From the NCBI GenBank assembly GCA_964431365.1, contig CAYSJJ010000010.1, positions 1 through 64,000 on the forward strand: a stretch of DNA of 64,000 nt. The letters run 5' to 3'. Under the pieces are notes generated by a model. The model saw only the letters and a list, made by a program, of their open reading frames with translations. It did no database searches and was not told where the DNA came from. A program made the position numbers and the translations under genes. Origin of the DNA: Geomobilibacter sp964431365. GTDB lineage: Bacteria > Desulfobacterota > Desulfuromonadia > Geobacterales > DSM-12255. Shown here piece by piece: positions 9,350 to 18,083 of this stretch; position 1 is the first letter of the stretch; every line of letters begins with the position of its first letter.

Positions 9350-12102
9350 GCGGGTTTCACCTCCAGGGCGATCAGGGAGTCCGTATCCAGCACCAGCAGC
9401 TCCGCAGGGAACACCGCGTCGGCGGCAGCGCCGTCGCCGGGACGGTCGGCGGCGATGATGCCGTTCCACCGGGCCGGCCGGTCGCTCCGGTGCAGTCTGT
9501 CGATATCGACGAAGACGACGCCGGGGACCTCCTGGATGACCGCCATCACGTCGCTCATCGCCACGGGCTGGCCGAATTCACGGGCCGCGAAACCGAACCG
9601 CCGACAGAGGGCATCCCGTACCGCTCCCCCCACCTTTTCCGGGACCCGGTCGCCTGCCACACGGACCGTTCCCGAGAGCCGGAACGTCACCGGCCGGAAA
9701 CTCTTCACCGCCACCGGCAGCAGCGGATTGCCGTAGCCGACCAGCGCCTCCAGCAGATGGCGGTGGGTCTCGCTCTTCTCCTCGATGGCCGCGCCGTCCG
9801 GGCCGGCAACGGTGACCAGAATGCCGCGGCTATGAACGTTCCAGGTCCAGGTCGCCAGCGCCTTGGCCACGCCGCTGAAGGCGCGGGAGAAATCCTCGTA
9901 ATCCCGCAGCGACACGAGGCGGTCGAAGGTGAGTACGGTGAGCGGCGCGTTCTCCCGTGCCCGGTCGAGGGTCTCGGGGTCCTGGCCGCCCGTGGACGGC
10001 TGGGGATTCGCAACCTCCTTCACCCCCAGGGGGCGCGTCATCAGGAGGCTGAGCTGCCCCGCCTTCACCACCCCTTCGCGGCCGGTCCCCTTGCGGTAGA
10101 TGGCGCGAACGTTCTCGGTGCCGGTCGGCAGGCGCGCCCCGCTCTTTCCGTCGCCGAACTGGACCGTCACCGTACCGTCGTCGGCCAGACGCGTGACATA
10201 GACCCGTTCCCGCGGGCCGCGGCCGAAGAGGGTCGGGACCTCCTGCCACCGCACGTCGTTCACCCATACCTCCAGTGACGAGTCGCCCCCCGTGGGGTTC
10301 GACGAGGGGGTGAACGTGAGGGGTGGCTGCTTGAGCGTGAAGCGCTGGTGCAACTGGCGGGCGTCGCCACTGCCGAGGATCTCGCGCACCGTCTCGCCAT
10401 GCGTCGCCAGGGCGACGTTGGCAAAGATCGCCATGGAGCCAGGGTCGTAGGCGTGTGCCAGTTCGGCAACGAGCTCCAGCAGGGTGAAGCCGTCCGTCTC
10501 CGTCGCCGACTTCACCAGCGGGGTCTCGAAGAGGAGTTCGCTCTCCGGGTCGGCCGGCAGCAGCTGCAGATCGCGGGGAGCGGCAACGACCTCCCCCGTG
10601 TGGCCGGCTGCGTCCCGCAGCGTCCAGGGCTGGGCCGTCTGGCGATCATCCAGGTCAGGCGCCGGCGACAGCAGATCGAGCAGGTCGCCCGGCTGGAGCT
10701 GATGCTGCGCCCCTGTCACCTCTTTGAGCGACAGCTTCACCACGTCGTCGCGCAGCCGGACGCGCGGCCGGCGTCCCTGTACGATCAACCGGCGGCCGGC
10801 CGGCAGGGTCGGGATGATGCCAGCCAGCGGGACCAGGCGGCCGGAGACCGGCGTAAGCACCGGTGCAGGGGCCCACGGCAGTTCTTCGCTCTCGATGAAC
10901 ACCGAGACGTTCCGGCGCTGGCCGTCGAAGCGGTTCAGGTTTTCGCCGCGGGCGGTGAGCCGGCTGCAGGTGGCGGTGAGCGCGAAATCGGTGCAGGAAT
11001 CCTCCACCACCTCGGTCACGCGGAAGAGCTCGTCGTAACCGGCGTAGGCCACCACGACCCAGCTCCCCGGGACCACCGAGGGATAGACGGTGTCGAGGTG
11101 GAAGACGAATTCGTCGTCGGTTTTCCCCGCGCTGTACCAGGCGCCAAACTGCTTCCACTGGACCGGACTCGCGCTCCAGTCGATCAACTCCTTCCAGCCG
11201 CTCTCTCGTGACATGCCGCGGGCATCGGGCGCGTTGTGGCCGAACACGCTTGCCCGTCGGCGCAGGGCGAAGCATCTGGCGTTGCGCCGGGCCGGCTGTA
11301 CGTGGGGCGCCACCGAGCCGAGCGGCTCGTCCACCGTAACGATGGTGCACCCCTTTTCCGGGTCGCCGGTGGGGACGGTTTCCACGGCCATGACGCGGCG
11401 AAAGTCCCAGTTCTCGCTCCCCGGCTGTTCGATCCGCTCGTCCCCGACGATCAGCAGCGTGTCACCCTGCTTGAGATGGGTGGTCGTCCCCTTGAGATAG
11501 AGCTGCCGCTGGCCGAAGTACGGCCTCTGGATGGCGGCGCCCCGCGCGGTGATGCGGTTCCACTCCTTGCGGGCATCGTCCAGCGCCTCGACGGTCTCGA
11601 AGGTCTGCGCCTTCTCCCCCGGACCGGGGAGGCTCTGGACCGTGGTCCCCCGGGCGATGGACCCATACCCGGGCGCCCCTTTCGCCTCTTCGATGGTGAA
11701 GGCGAGGAGCGCGCTGGCAGCCACGCCGGGGTTCAGCTCGTAGCCGATGGCGCGGGCCAGTTCCACCACGCTCCGACGCTCCGTGGCGGTCCGGAGGAAC
11801 GACTCGTTGGCGATCCGCTCGCTGTAGAAGCTGAGGATGTCGGCCACCGTGGACCAGCCATCCAGCAGTGCCACCGTGAAATCGTCCGGCTCCCGTGTCC
11901 GGAGGCCGGCCAGCGCCGGCCGCTCCCGGTTGGAGAGCCCTGCCAGCAGGCTCGCCTTGAACCGGGGGTGGGTACCGCAGCGAAAGGCGATGGCCTGCAG
12001 GCCGGGGCGGTTCTCCACCGCCACGGGGGTCTCCGCCTCGATGGCGGCGCAGCAGCCGCAGGGGTCCAGTTCGCGCAGGGTTGGATCGAGAGGGTTGTTC
12101 AT
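9346..12102 (-). CDS. Putative baseplate assembly protein (J-like), second copy
   Basis: This 918-residue protein belongs to the large baseplate-J-like family (Afp12/Pvc12 type). The N-terminus contains LDPCGCCAAIEAETPV and the VALLDGWSTVADILSFYSERIANE segment typical of the family. The C-terminal part has the J core (TENVRAIYRKGTGREGVVKAG, then FDRLVSLRDYEDFSRAFSGV). By analogy with T4 gp6 it builds the baseplate wedge ring. It overlaps both neighbours by ATGA, and with the 884-residue paralogue next to it makes the expected wedge pair. Confidence 0.87.
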   Translation of the reverse strand: MNNPLDPTLRELDPCGCCAAIEAETPVAVENRPGLQAIAFRCGTHPRFKASLLAGLSNRERPALAGLRTREPDDFTVALLDGWSTVADILSFYSERIANESFLRTATERRSVVELARAIGYELNPGVAASALLAFTIEEAKGAPGYGSIARGTTVQSLPGPGEKAQTFETVEALDDARKEWNRITARGAAIQRPYFGQRQLYLKGTTTHLKQGDTLLIVGDERIEQPGSENWDFRRVMAVETVPTGDPEKGCTIVTVDEPLGSVAPHVQPARRNARCFALRRRASVFGHNAPDARGMSRESGWKELIDWSASPVQWKQFGAWYSAGKTDDEFVFHLDTVYPSVVPGSWVVVAYAGYDELFRVTEVVEDSCTDFALTATCSRLTARGENLNRFDGQRRNVSVFIESEELPWAPAPVLTPVSGRLVPLAGIIPTLPAGRRLIVQGRRPRVRLRDDVVKLSLKEVTGAQHQLQPGDLLDLLSPAPDLDDRQTAQPWTLRDAAGHTGEVVAAPRDLQLLPADPESELLFETPLVKSATETDGFTLLELVAELAHAYDPGSMAIFANVALATHGETVREILGSGDARQLHQRFTLKQPPLTFTPSSNPTGGDSSLEVWVNDVRWQEVPTLFGRGPRERVYVTRLADDGTVTVQFGDGKSGARLPTGTENVRAIYRKGTGREGVVKAGQLSLLMTRPLGVKEVANPQPSTGGQDPETLDRARENAPLTVLTFDRLVSLRDYEDFSRAFSGVAKALATWTWNVHSRGILVTVAGPDGAAIEEKSETHRHLLEALVGYGNPLLPVAVKSFRPVTFRLSGTVRVAGDRVPEKVGGAVRDALCRRFGFAAREFGQPVAMSDVMAVIQEVPGVVFVDIDRLHRSDRPARWNGIIAADRPGDGAAADAVFPAELLVLDTDSLIALEVKPA

Positions 12103-14753
12103 CGTCCCCCCTTCATGGTGAAGGTCAGTTGTCCGCGGTCCGGGAAGTTCGGATCGCTGTCGAGCCGGACGATCTCCAGCCGCCCCACCGCGAAGAGACC
12201 GTCGGCCGGCACGGTGTCGGCGGTCTCGCCGAGACGACGGAGCGCGGTCACCTCCACGTGCCGAACGCCGGCGACGCTTTGGGCCGCGGCATAGATGCGG
12301 CTCAGGTAGACCGGCTGGCCGAAGGTGAAGTTGTCCGGATGGAAGAAGGCGGCCGAGCCATCGGGGCGGATGCGGCTCCCGAACAGGGAGCGGAGCGCGG
12401 CCAGCACGTCGCTCCGGAAATAGTCGGGCAGGACGCAGACCGTCATCCTGAGATCCAGCGACACCGGGCGGGGGGCGTCGATCTCCAGGTCGTGCCCGGC
12501 CATGCGGAACGGTTCCAGGTGGCGCCGCAGCTCCTCCTCGAACCCGGCATCCACGGGGCGCCCCCCCATGCGGTCCACGGTCAGGTAGATAGTGTGCCAG
12601 CTGCCGGTCCAGCGGAGCGTCGCCGCGGCCCGCTGCACCTCGGGATGCAGCTCCGCCATCCGGGCGTAGTCGTCCGGCGTCACGGCGCGCTTCGGGACGC
12701 GGAACGCCGCCGGCGCGAACTGCTTCACCGCTTCGATGGTCTCCGGCTCCACCCCCCCCCGCGCCGGGAGAGGGTTGGTCACCGACTCGACATAGGCGGC
12801 GGCAGCGCCCAGGGTCTCGCCGACGACATGGGCGATGGCATCGGCGCCGACGTTGCCGGCCGTACCGTTTCCCAGGCGGTAGACCGCATACAGCTCGCTC
12901 CCCTCGCCCGGCCTCATGCCGTTTTCGTCGTCCCCGAAGCGGAGCACCCCCCGTCCCTCGTCATCCACCTCCGCCACGAACTCACGGCCGAAGGGGTCCG
13001 TGGAGAGGAGGTCGCGCCGGGGGAGCCAGGCGAAGCCACGGTCGCTGCCGAGCCTGACGGCGGGGAGGAGATGCTCCGTGTCCCACTGGAAGGCCGAGCC
13101 GGCGCTTCCCTGCGGGTCGAAGGCAAGGCGGACGCGCTGGCCGGCGACCTGCTGGGTGCGGGTGATCGTTGCGGCCTGTGTCAGCGGACCGTACGCCAGA
13201 CGGGGCGAGAAGCGCGGCGGTGCCGATGCCGGATCAGCGTCGCCGCAACAGCCGCAGTCACCCCCCACCGCCACCGGCGCCAGCACCGGGTTGGGCGACG
13301 ACGGCGCGCCGAGGGGTTCCGGATCGAGGATCGTCATGCCGTGATCGGCCAGGACCATGTTCCCCCAGACAACGCTGACATCGGGGATGTGCCGCCCCGT
13401 GGCGTCGGAGACCGAAGCGAGGCAGAACGGGAAGGGAAGCGCGTCGCCACTCCCCCACTCGATCCCGGTCACCGGCTGTTCCTGGTCGTCGTCGGTCCGG
13501 AAGAGCGGATCGCTCCCCGCGGTCACCCGCGTCAGCCGCACCGCATGGCGACGGGTTCTGTCCGCATCGGCCGGGTCGCCGCTCTTTGGGCCGAGCACCT
13601 CGGCGAAGAGCAGCACGTCGCCCGCTGCCAGGTGGGGAAACGCGCCGAAGAGCGTCGCCTTGACCGCTCCCCTGGGGAGGCAGCACTGCTCGCTCCCCCA
13701 GGTATGGAAGCGCATCTCGTTGTGTGCCGCATGGAGCGTAGCGCTGTGCAGCGGCTCGAAGACCTGGACGGCGCCGGCGTCGGCGAGCTTCCGGAAGTCG
13801 GGCTCCGCTACCGCCGGGTTGTTGCCGGCCCGGGTCAGGAAGCGGGTCCTCCGGACGCGATAGGCGCCGGCTAGCGCCGGCACCGGTTCGCTCTCAGTGG
13901 CGATCCACTGGTCCACGGCGCCGCTCTTCGGCACCAGCAGCCGCGGCAGCTCCACCGGCCCGGGGGCGTCCGGCTTCAACCGCACCTGGACCCAGACCCG
14001 CGCGTTGCAGCCGTCGTGCATCGGGTAGTCCAGCAGGCGTGCGTGGCGCCGCACCGAAATCCGGCGGTGCGCCGTGCCGAGGTACGCTTCGGTGGCGATG
14101 GCATCCTGGCGGTAGCTGAGGCGGTCCCCCACGTAGGCGAGGAGCTCCACCAGGGTCATCCCCAGGTCGGCCGGGTTCCGCTCGCGCCACTCCGGCAGGA
14201 GGCCGGACATCCGGTCGAGGATGACCTGGCGGAAACTGGCGTAGTCCTTGGCCAGGTAGTCGATCTCCGGAGCCTCCGCCGCCGGCTGGCGGCAGGCGCT
14301 CCGGGGAAGGCAGTCGAACGGGTTCTCGCACTCCACCTTGAACCAGAAATCGATGGCGGCCAGTTCCGGGTCGAGACCGATGAGCGGTTCGCCGGCGCTG
14401 TTCTCAACCAGTCGGAGCGTGTAGGGGGAGAAGTCGCCGCGGGGGGTGACGTGGATCTCCAGGTAGTCGAACCTTGTCTTCGCCGGGTCCCGGTAGACCA
14501 CGGCGACCGTGTCCGTCCGGATGCCGCGGGTCCGTTCGCCGCCGTCGATCTGCACGTTGGCCGCGGTGAGCCCCTGCAGGCGGGCGAGGAGGCTCGCCGA
14601 AAGCTCCTGGCAGAAGAAGATTCGCAACCGGCGCTGCCGCTCGTCCAGCGTCCCCGCCTCCCGGTCGACCACCTCAAGGTAGTCGATGCCGTTCAGGGTC
14701 GGGTGGCTCGCGGCGAGGGCCCGGCGGTTGTCGTCGCAGCAGAAGTAGATCAT
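12099..14753 (-). CDS. Putative baseplate assembly protein (J-like), first copy
   Basis: This 884-residue J-like wedge protein (Afp11/Pvc11 type) starts MIYFCCDDNRRALAASHP and carries the family segments EIDYLAKDYASFRQVILDRM and GMTLVELLAYVGDRLSYRQD, then a C-terminal J region (ELYAVYRLGNGTAGNVGADA, VTPDDYARMAELHPEVQRAA). I chose ATG at 14753 because it overlaps the gp25 stop by 4 bp; upstream frame is a shadow. A G9 tract occurs at 12752-12760 within codons for RGGVEP. It should form heterodimeric wedges with the following protein. Confidence 0.87.
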   Translation of the reverse strand: MIYFCCDDNRRALAASHPTLNGIDYLEVVDREAGTLDERQRRLRIFFCQELSASLLARLQGLTAANVQIDGGERTRGIRTDTVAVVYRDPAKTRFDYLEIHVTPRGDFSPYTLRLVENSAGEPLIGLDPELAAIDFWFKVECENPFDCLPRSACRQPAAEAPEIDYLAKDYASFRQVILDRMSGLLPEWRERNPADLGMTLVELLAYVGDRLSYRQDAIATEAYLGTAHRRISVRRHARLLDYPMHDGCNARVWVQVRLKPDAPGPVELPRLLVPKSGAVDQWIATESEPVPALAGAYRVRRTRFLTRAGNNPAVAEPDFRKLADAGAVQVFEPLHSATLHAAHNEMRFHTWGSEQCCLPRGAVKATLFGAFPHLAAGDVLLFAEVLGPKSGDPADADRTRRHAVRLTRVTAGSDPLFRTDDDQEQPVTGIEWGSGDALPFPFCLASVSDATGRHIPDVSVVWGNMVLADHGMTILDPEPLGAPSSPNPVLAPVAVGGDCGCCGDADPASAPPRFSPRLAYGPLTQAATITRTQQVAGQRVRLAFDPQGSAGSAFQWDTEHLLPAVRLGSDRGFAWLPRRDLLSTDPFGREFVAEVDDEGRGVLRFGDDENGMRPGEGSELYAVYRLGNGTAGNVGADAIAHVVGETLGAAAAYVESVTNPLPARGGVEPETIEAVKQFAPAAFRVPKRAVTPDDYARMAELHPEVQRAAATLRWTGSWHTIYLTVDRMGGRPVDAGFEEELRRHLEPFRMAGHDLEIDAPRPVSLDLRMTVCVLPDYFRSDVLAALRSLFGSRIRPDGSAAFFHPDNFTFGQPVYLSRIYAAAQSVAGVRHVEVTALRRLGETADTVPADGLFAVGRLEIVRLDSDPNFPDRGQLTFTMKGGR

Positions 14754-15115
14754 TCCGAGACTCTCCGTTGGAACTGGGCCGTCTGCCGCTCCTGGCTCCG
14801 GAGGACGGTGTACTGCACCGTGACGCGGATGCTGGAGTCCTCGCTCTCCACCCGGACCGCCTCCACCCGGATCAGGTCGCCGAGCCACTGCTGCAGCGCC
14901 CCCTGGACCCCCATCTGCACCGCACCGGCCAGGGCATCGTCCATGGGTGCGAAGACCAGCTGCAGGAGCCCGCTGCCGAAGGTGGGACGGTTGACCCGCT
15001 CGCCGGGTGAGGTGAAGAGCAGCTGCTCGATCAGGTCGCGGATATGCCGGTCGCCGGCCGATTCGGCCGTGCGCCCCCGGTTGTCGAAATGGAACGGAAA
15101 TGCGACGTTCATCAT
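14750..15115 (-). CDS. GPW/gp25-family baseplate wedge protein
   Basis: This 121-residue protein has the gp25 lysozyme-like (non-enzymatic) fold markers: IRDLIEQLLFTSPGERVNRPTFG followed by LLQLVFAPMDDALAGAVQ. In contractile systems gp25 (Afp9/Pvc9) links the hub to the wedge and nucleates the sheath. The start has two adjacent ATG codons (15115 and 15112) overlapping the end of the PAAR-like gene; either is possible. It sits exactly between the spike-tip gene and the J-like genes, as in other eCIS loci. Confidence 0.9.
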   Translation of the reverse strand: MMNVAFPFHFDNRGRTAESAGDRHIRDLIEQLLFTSPGERVNRPTFGSGLLQLVFAPMDDALAGAVQMGVQGALQQWLGDLIRVEAVRVESEDSSIRVTVQYTVLRSQERQTAQFQRRVSE

Positions 15116-15429
15116 TGCCCCTTTACCCGCGTCTGGGTGACGACGATGTTGAGCGGCACCCCGGTGGGGGTGCAGGTGGCCTGGCTGTCCTGCAGTACGA
15201 CCGACATCCCGCCGGCCTTGACCCGCGTGGCGACCGTGGTCCACTGTGCCGTCGCGCACGGCCCCCCGGCATTGGGCGGAAGCGGGCAGCCGGAGACGGA
15301 GTAGCTGCTCGACTGGGTCACCACCTGCTCCCCACCCACCTTGACCCGGGGACAGGTGGTCGTCGGCTGCGCCTGGCCGCCATGGGAGCAGAGGACCGTG
15401 GCCCCCTGCTGCAGCAGAAAGCCCGGCAT
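15112..15429 (-). CDS. PAAR-like spike-tip protein
   Basis: This 105-residue, Cys-, Gly- and Val-rich protein starts MPGFLLQQGATVLCSHGGQA, followed by repeated short strands. Its size and place right after the gp5-like spike match Afp10/Pvc10 PAAR-like tips that sharpen the spike and may carry cargo. Four-plus Cys and a His could bind a metal. It overlaps the spike stop by one base (TGATG) and the gp25 start by 4 bp. Confidence 0.82.
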   Translation of the reverse strand: MPGFLLQQGATVLCSHGGQAQPTTTCPRVKVGGEQVVTQSSSYSVSGCPLPPNAGGPCATAQWTTVATRVKAGGMSVVLQDSQATCTPTGVPLNIVVTQTRVKGQ

Positions 15430-15929
15430 CAGGTCACCTCCAGGGCGCCGTTGTTCACCGACACCTGGCTGCCGCTCAGCTTCACCACCGCGCCGCTGCC
15501 GTTGTCGATCTCGATCCCCTGGGAGGTCAGGGCGATCTTCTGTCCGCCGGCGGTCTCAAGGGTAATCCCTCCGGCTCCCGGCGAGTCGTCCAGAGTGATG
15601 CTGTGCCCCCCCTTGGTCACGATCATGGTCTTCTTGTAAGGCGGGCTGTTGAGCTTCGACGGCATGTCCGACTGGGAGCCGAACCAGGCGCCGGTCCAGA
15701 TCGGGTAATCCGGGTCGCCGTGCTCGAACTCCATCCAGACCCCCGCCCCCACGTCGGGGAGGACGAAGAGCCCCATCCCGCTCCCGCCGAAGGGGAGACA
15801 GGGGAGTGCCCAGCCGCTCTCGTCGTCCCCCAGGACCTCCGGCACCCGCGCCTTGATCCGCCCGAGCATGAGGGGGTCCTGCACGTCGGTGACCACCCCC
15901 CGGAATTTGCCGTAGAACTCCCTGCTCAT
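15429..15929 (-). CDS. gp5/VgrG-like baseplate spike protein
   Basis: The protein has 166 residues. The N-terminal OB-fold domain (MSREFYGKFRGVVTDVQDPL, RIKARVPEVLGDDESGWALP, GVWMEFEHGDPDYPIWTGAW) is the phage-baseplate-V/gp5 type. The C-terminal GHSITLDDSPGAGGITLETA repeat would form the trimeric needle. With the separate gp27-like hub upstream it makes the split version of VgrG/Afp8. It overlaps the hub gene by 4 bp. Confidence 0.88.
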   Translation of the reverse strand: MSREFYGKFRGVVTDVQDPLMLGRIKARVPEVLGDDESGWALPCLPFGGSGMGLFVLPDVGAGVWMEFEHGDPDYPIWTGAWFGSQSDMPSKLNSPPYKKTMIVTKGGHSITLDDSPGAGGITLETAGGQKIALTSQGIEIDNGSGAVVKLSGSQVSVNNGALEVT

Positions 15930-17113
15930 GGCCGCACCGCCGGGGTCAGTGACATGGTCCCCTCCCTGCTGAGGGAGACGCTCTGGGTGTACGACCCGCG
16001 GTCGATGCGGTGGGAGACCCTTTTCACGTAATAGCAGCCGTCGTGGGCGAACCCTGCCCCGCGCACCCCGATCAGCCGGCGGGCCCGGATCACCTGGCCG
16101 TACCTGACGCTCTCCACCTCGGCATCGCCGGTCACCGTGTCGGGCTGGTTGCTGATGGCGGAGAGGAGCTCCCGCGCCGTGCCGCTGGCCCCCTGATTCG
16201 CCGTGTCACGCAGGAGGGTGACCCTCTTCGCCGGGGTCGGCCGTCCGGCCAGCGGCGGCATCCTGAGCGGCGGCACCGCCGGGAGGGGAACGACCGACTT
16301 GGAGAAGGACTCGATGAAGCTGGCCCGGACCGAGGCGGCGGCAAGCCCTTCCTCGGAGAAGCTGAGGCTGCTCACGTTCGTCGCCCCACCCACCCCGATG
16401 GAGAGGGCGGGCTGCAGGTCACCGCTCCGCACCTTCGGCCCCCAGAACGCCCTGCTGGTGCCGATGGTCACCGGCTCGACATAGAAGACGTAGCCGTTCT
16501 TCGTGGCCAGACGCCGGATGCAGCGGAGGTCGGTCTCGGCCTGCCGGGGGGTGCGGTCGGTGACCACCGGCGTGTCCGTCGTCGGGGTGAGCATCGGGAT
16601 GAGGCCATAGACGGCATATTTGCCCAGTATCCGCTGGACGATGACGGAGTCCGACTGGTTGGGATACTGCTGATTGGTCTCTTCCAGGTCCATCATCTGG
16701 CTGATGTCCTTCCCGGTCACGGTCAGCGTCGACATCCCCGGCTCGTTGCTCGGGCTCATCTGGTGGTTCGTGATCACCCCGTCGATCAGCACCTCCGGCA
16801 TGACCCCCATGACCACGGCGATGATGACGCGGTTGAAGATATCCAGCTCGCCGCTCGCCAGCAGCCCGTAGCCGGGAAGCTTCCCCTTGCCGAGACTGAA
16901 GGAGATCTGGAAGCCGTCCCCGGTCTCGTCGTCGCAGGTGACCTGCAGGCCCGTGATCGCCGTCATCACCTCGGATGAGGCGGGTCGGGGGATGGTGCTC
17001 CCCACAAGGAGCATCAGGCGTATGCCGAACTGGCTGGCGAACATGAACTCTCCCGTTAATTCGTGACGGCTGGCGCTCGGACACAGTCGCTCCGGCGGCG
17101 CGGCATCCGTCAC
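15926..17113 (-). CDS. gp27-like hub protein (late control D family)
   Basis: This 395-residue protein resembles the N-terminal half of VgrG/Afp8 and phage late-control D proteins: VLIDGVITNHQMSPSNEPGM, STLTVTGKDISQMMDLEE, a long ADLRCIRRLATKNGYVFYVE segment and a C-terminal GCYYVKRVSHRIDRGSYTQS. It forms the trimeric hub connecting tube to spike. The start codon is GTG at 17113, supported by AGGAGAG eight bases upstream; MFASQFGIRL (24 residues later) is a possible internal start. Confidence 0.85.
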   Translation of the reverse strand: MTDAAPPERLCPSASRHELTGEFMFASQFGIRLMLLVGSTIPRPASSEVMTAITGLQVTCDDETGDGFQISFSLGKGKLPGYGLLASGELDIFNRVIIAVVMGVMPEVLIDGVITNHQMSPSNEPGMSTLTVTGKDISQMMDLEETNQQYPNQSDSVIVQRILGKYAVYGLIPMLTPTTDTPVVTDRTPRQAETDLRCIRRLATKNGYVFYVEPVTIGTSRAFWGPKVRSGDLQPALSIGVGGATNVSSLSFSEEGLAAASVRASFIESFSKSVVPLPAVPPLRMPPLAGRPTPAKRVTLLRDTANQGASGTARELLSAISNQPDTVTGDAEVESVRYGQVIRARRLIGVRGAGFAHDGCYYVKRVSHRIDRGSYTQSVSLSREGTMSLTPAVRP

Positions 17114-17126
17114 GGACTGAACTCTC

Positions 17127-17426
17127 CTACCCCCCCGGCAGGGCGATCTTGATCGACCGGCCGGTCTCTTCCAGCTCTTCCGGCCCCATCGCCCCGTTGG
17201 CGTCGCAGAGCCGCCAGAACTGCGCCGGGTCCCCCAGGTAACGCGCCGTAATGGTGTCCAGCCGCTCCCCCGCGCCGACCGTATGCTCGACGACCACCGT
17301 CATCCCTGCCGCAGGGGGTACGAAGCGCCGCCGCACGTAGCGGAGTTCGCGGACGGTCCCGGCCGGCTCGGTCACCTGCAGGGTTGCGGTTTCACACTCG
17401 CTGTAACGACTCGTTTTGTCGAACAT
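17127..17426 (-). CDS. LysM-domain baseplate hub protein (Afp7/Pvc7-like)
   Basis: This 99-residue protein has a single C-terminal LysM-type domain (VEHTVGAGERLDTITARYLG, then PAQFWRLCDANG). In eCIS and phages such small LysM proteins (gp53/Afp7 type) clamp the baseplate around the hub rather than act as peptidoglycan sensors in the cytoplasm. It lies between the CIS_tube gene (3-bp gap) and the hub gene (13-bp gap). Confidence 0.83.
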   Translation of the reverse strand: MFDKTSRYSECETATLQVTEPAGTVRELRYVRRRFVPPAAGMTVVVEHTVGAGERLDTITARYLGDPAQFWRLCDANGAMGPEELEETGRSIKIALPGG

Positions 17427-17429
17427 TGT

Positions 17430-18083
17430 CTACCCTCCGGCCCCCAGGACCGACCCGACGGCGCCGGCCATCGCCCCGCCCCCCCCGATGGTCGCCATGG
17501 TCTCCTTGACCACCTGATGGGCCATGAACAGGGCGCCGACGGCAGTGGCCAGGCCGAGGTCCTGGTAGTTGAGTACGCGCATCTCCAGGCTGACCCTGGC
17601 CCTGATGGGATTCAGGAGGGGGTCGAACGCCTCTTCGGTGATGCTGAAGCTGATCAGCCGCACCGGAAGCACCCGCTTGGCGCCCCAGGCGAAGAGCGTC
17701 AGCGGCGCCTCGGGCGGGACGATCTCGACGATCCCCATGTTCAGCAGCAGCTCGTTGGCGATGACCTGACCCGACTTCGGATAGAGGAGCATCTCCAGCG
17801 ACGCCAGGGCCGGGTAGACCCCCATGGTCGTGGCCGGAGGGGCTCCCTTTTCCAGTTGGTCGGCCGCGTCGATCTCCAGATCGAGCCTGATCGTCTCCCG
17901 GGGGGGTCCCTTCAGCCGGAGCGCCTCCCCCCGGTCCCCGTCCCCCGCTGCCTGCGCGGTCATGGTCCGGGTGAGGGTGTCCGGGTTGTACTGGAACACG
18001 ATCACGCTCGCCAGAGGGTTGGCCGGGTCGAGGCCGACGATGGCCCCCTTCTGCAGGCGTGGTGAGTTGGGGAAGGTGGTCAT
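17430..18083 (-). CDS. CIS tube-domain protein (tube-baseplate adaptor)
   Basis: This 217-residue protein starts with the conserved contractile-system tube N-terminal block (KGAIVGLDPANPLASVIVFQ, YNPDTLTRTMTAQ, LKGPPRETIRLDLEIDAADQ). It resembles the tube-initiator proteins that sit between hub and tube (Afp5/7 region of other clusters). The C-terminus is Gly/Ala-rich. ATG at 18083 overlaps the TGA of the DUF4157 gene by 4 bp, so cargo and tube adaptor are translationally coupled. Confidence 0.82.
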   Translation of the reverse strand: MTTFPNSPRLQKGAIVGLDPANPLASVIVFQYNPDTLTRTMTAQAAGDGDRGEALRLKGPPRETIRLDLEIDAADQLEKGAPPATTMGVYPALASLEMLLYPKSGQVIANELLLNMGIVEIVPPEAPLTLFAWGAKRVLPVRLISFSITEEAFDPLLNPIRARVSLEMRVLNYQDLGLATAVGALFMAHQVVKETMATIGGGGAMAGAVGSVLGAGG

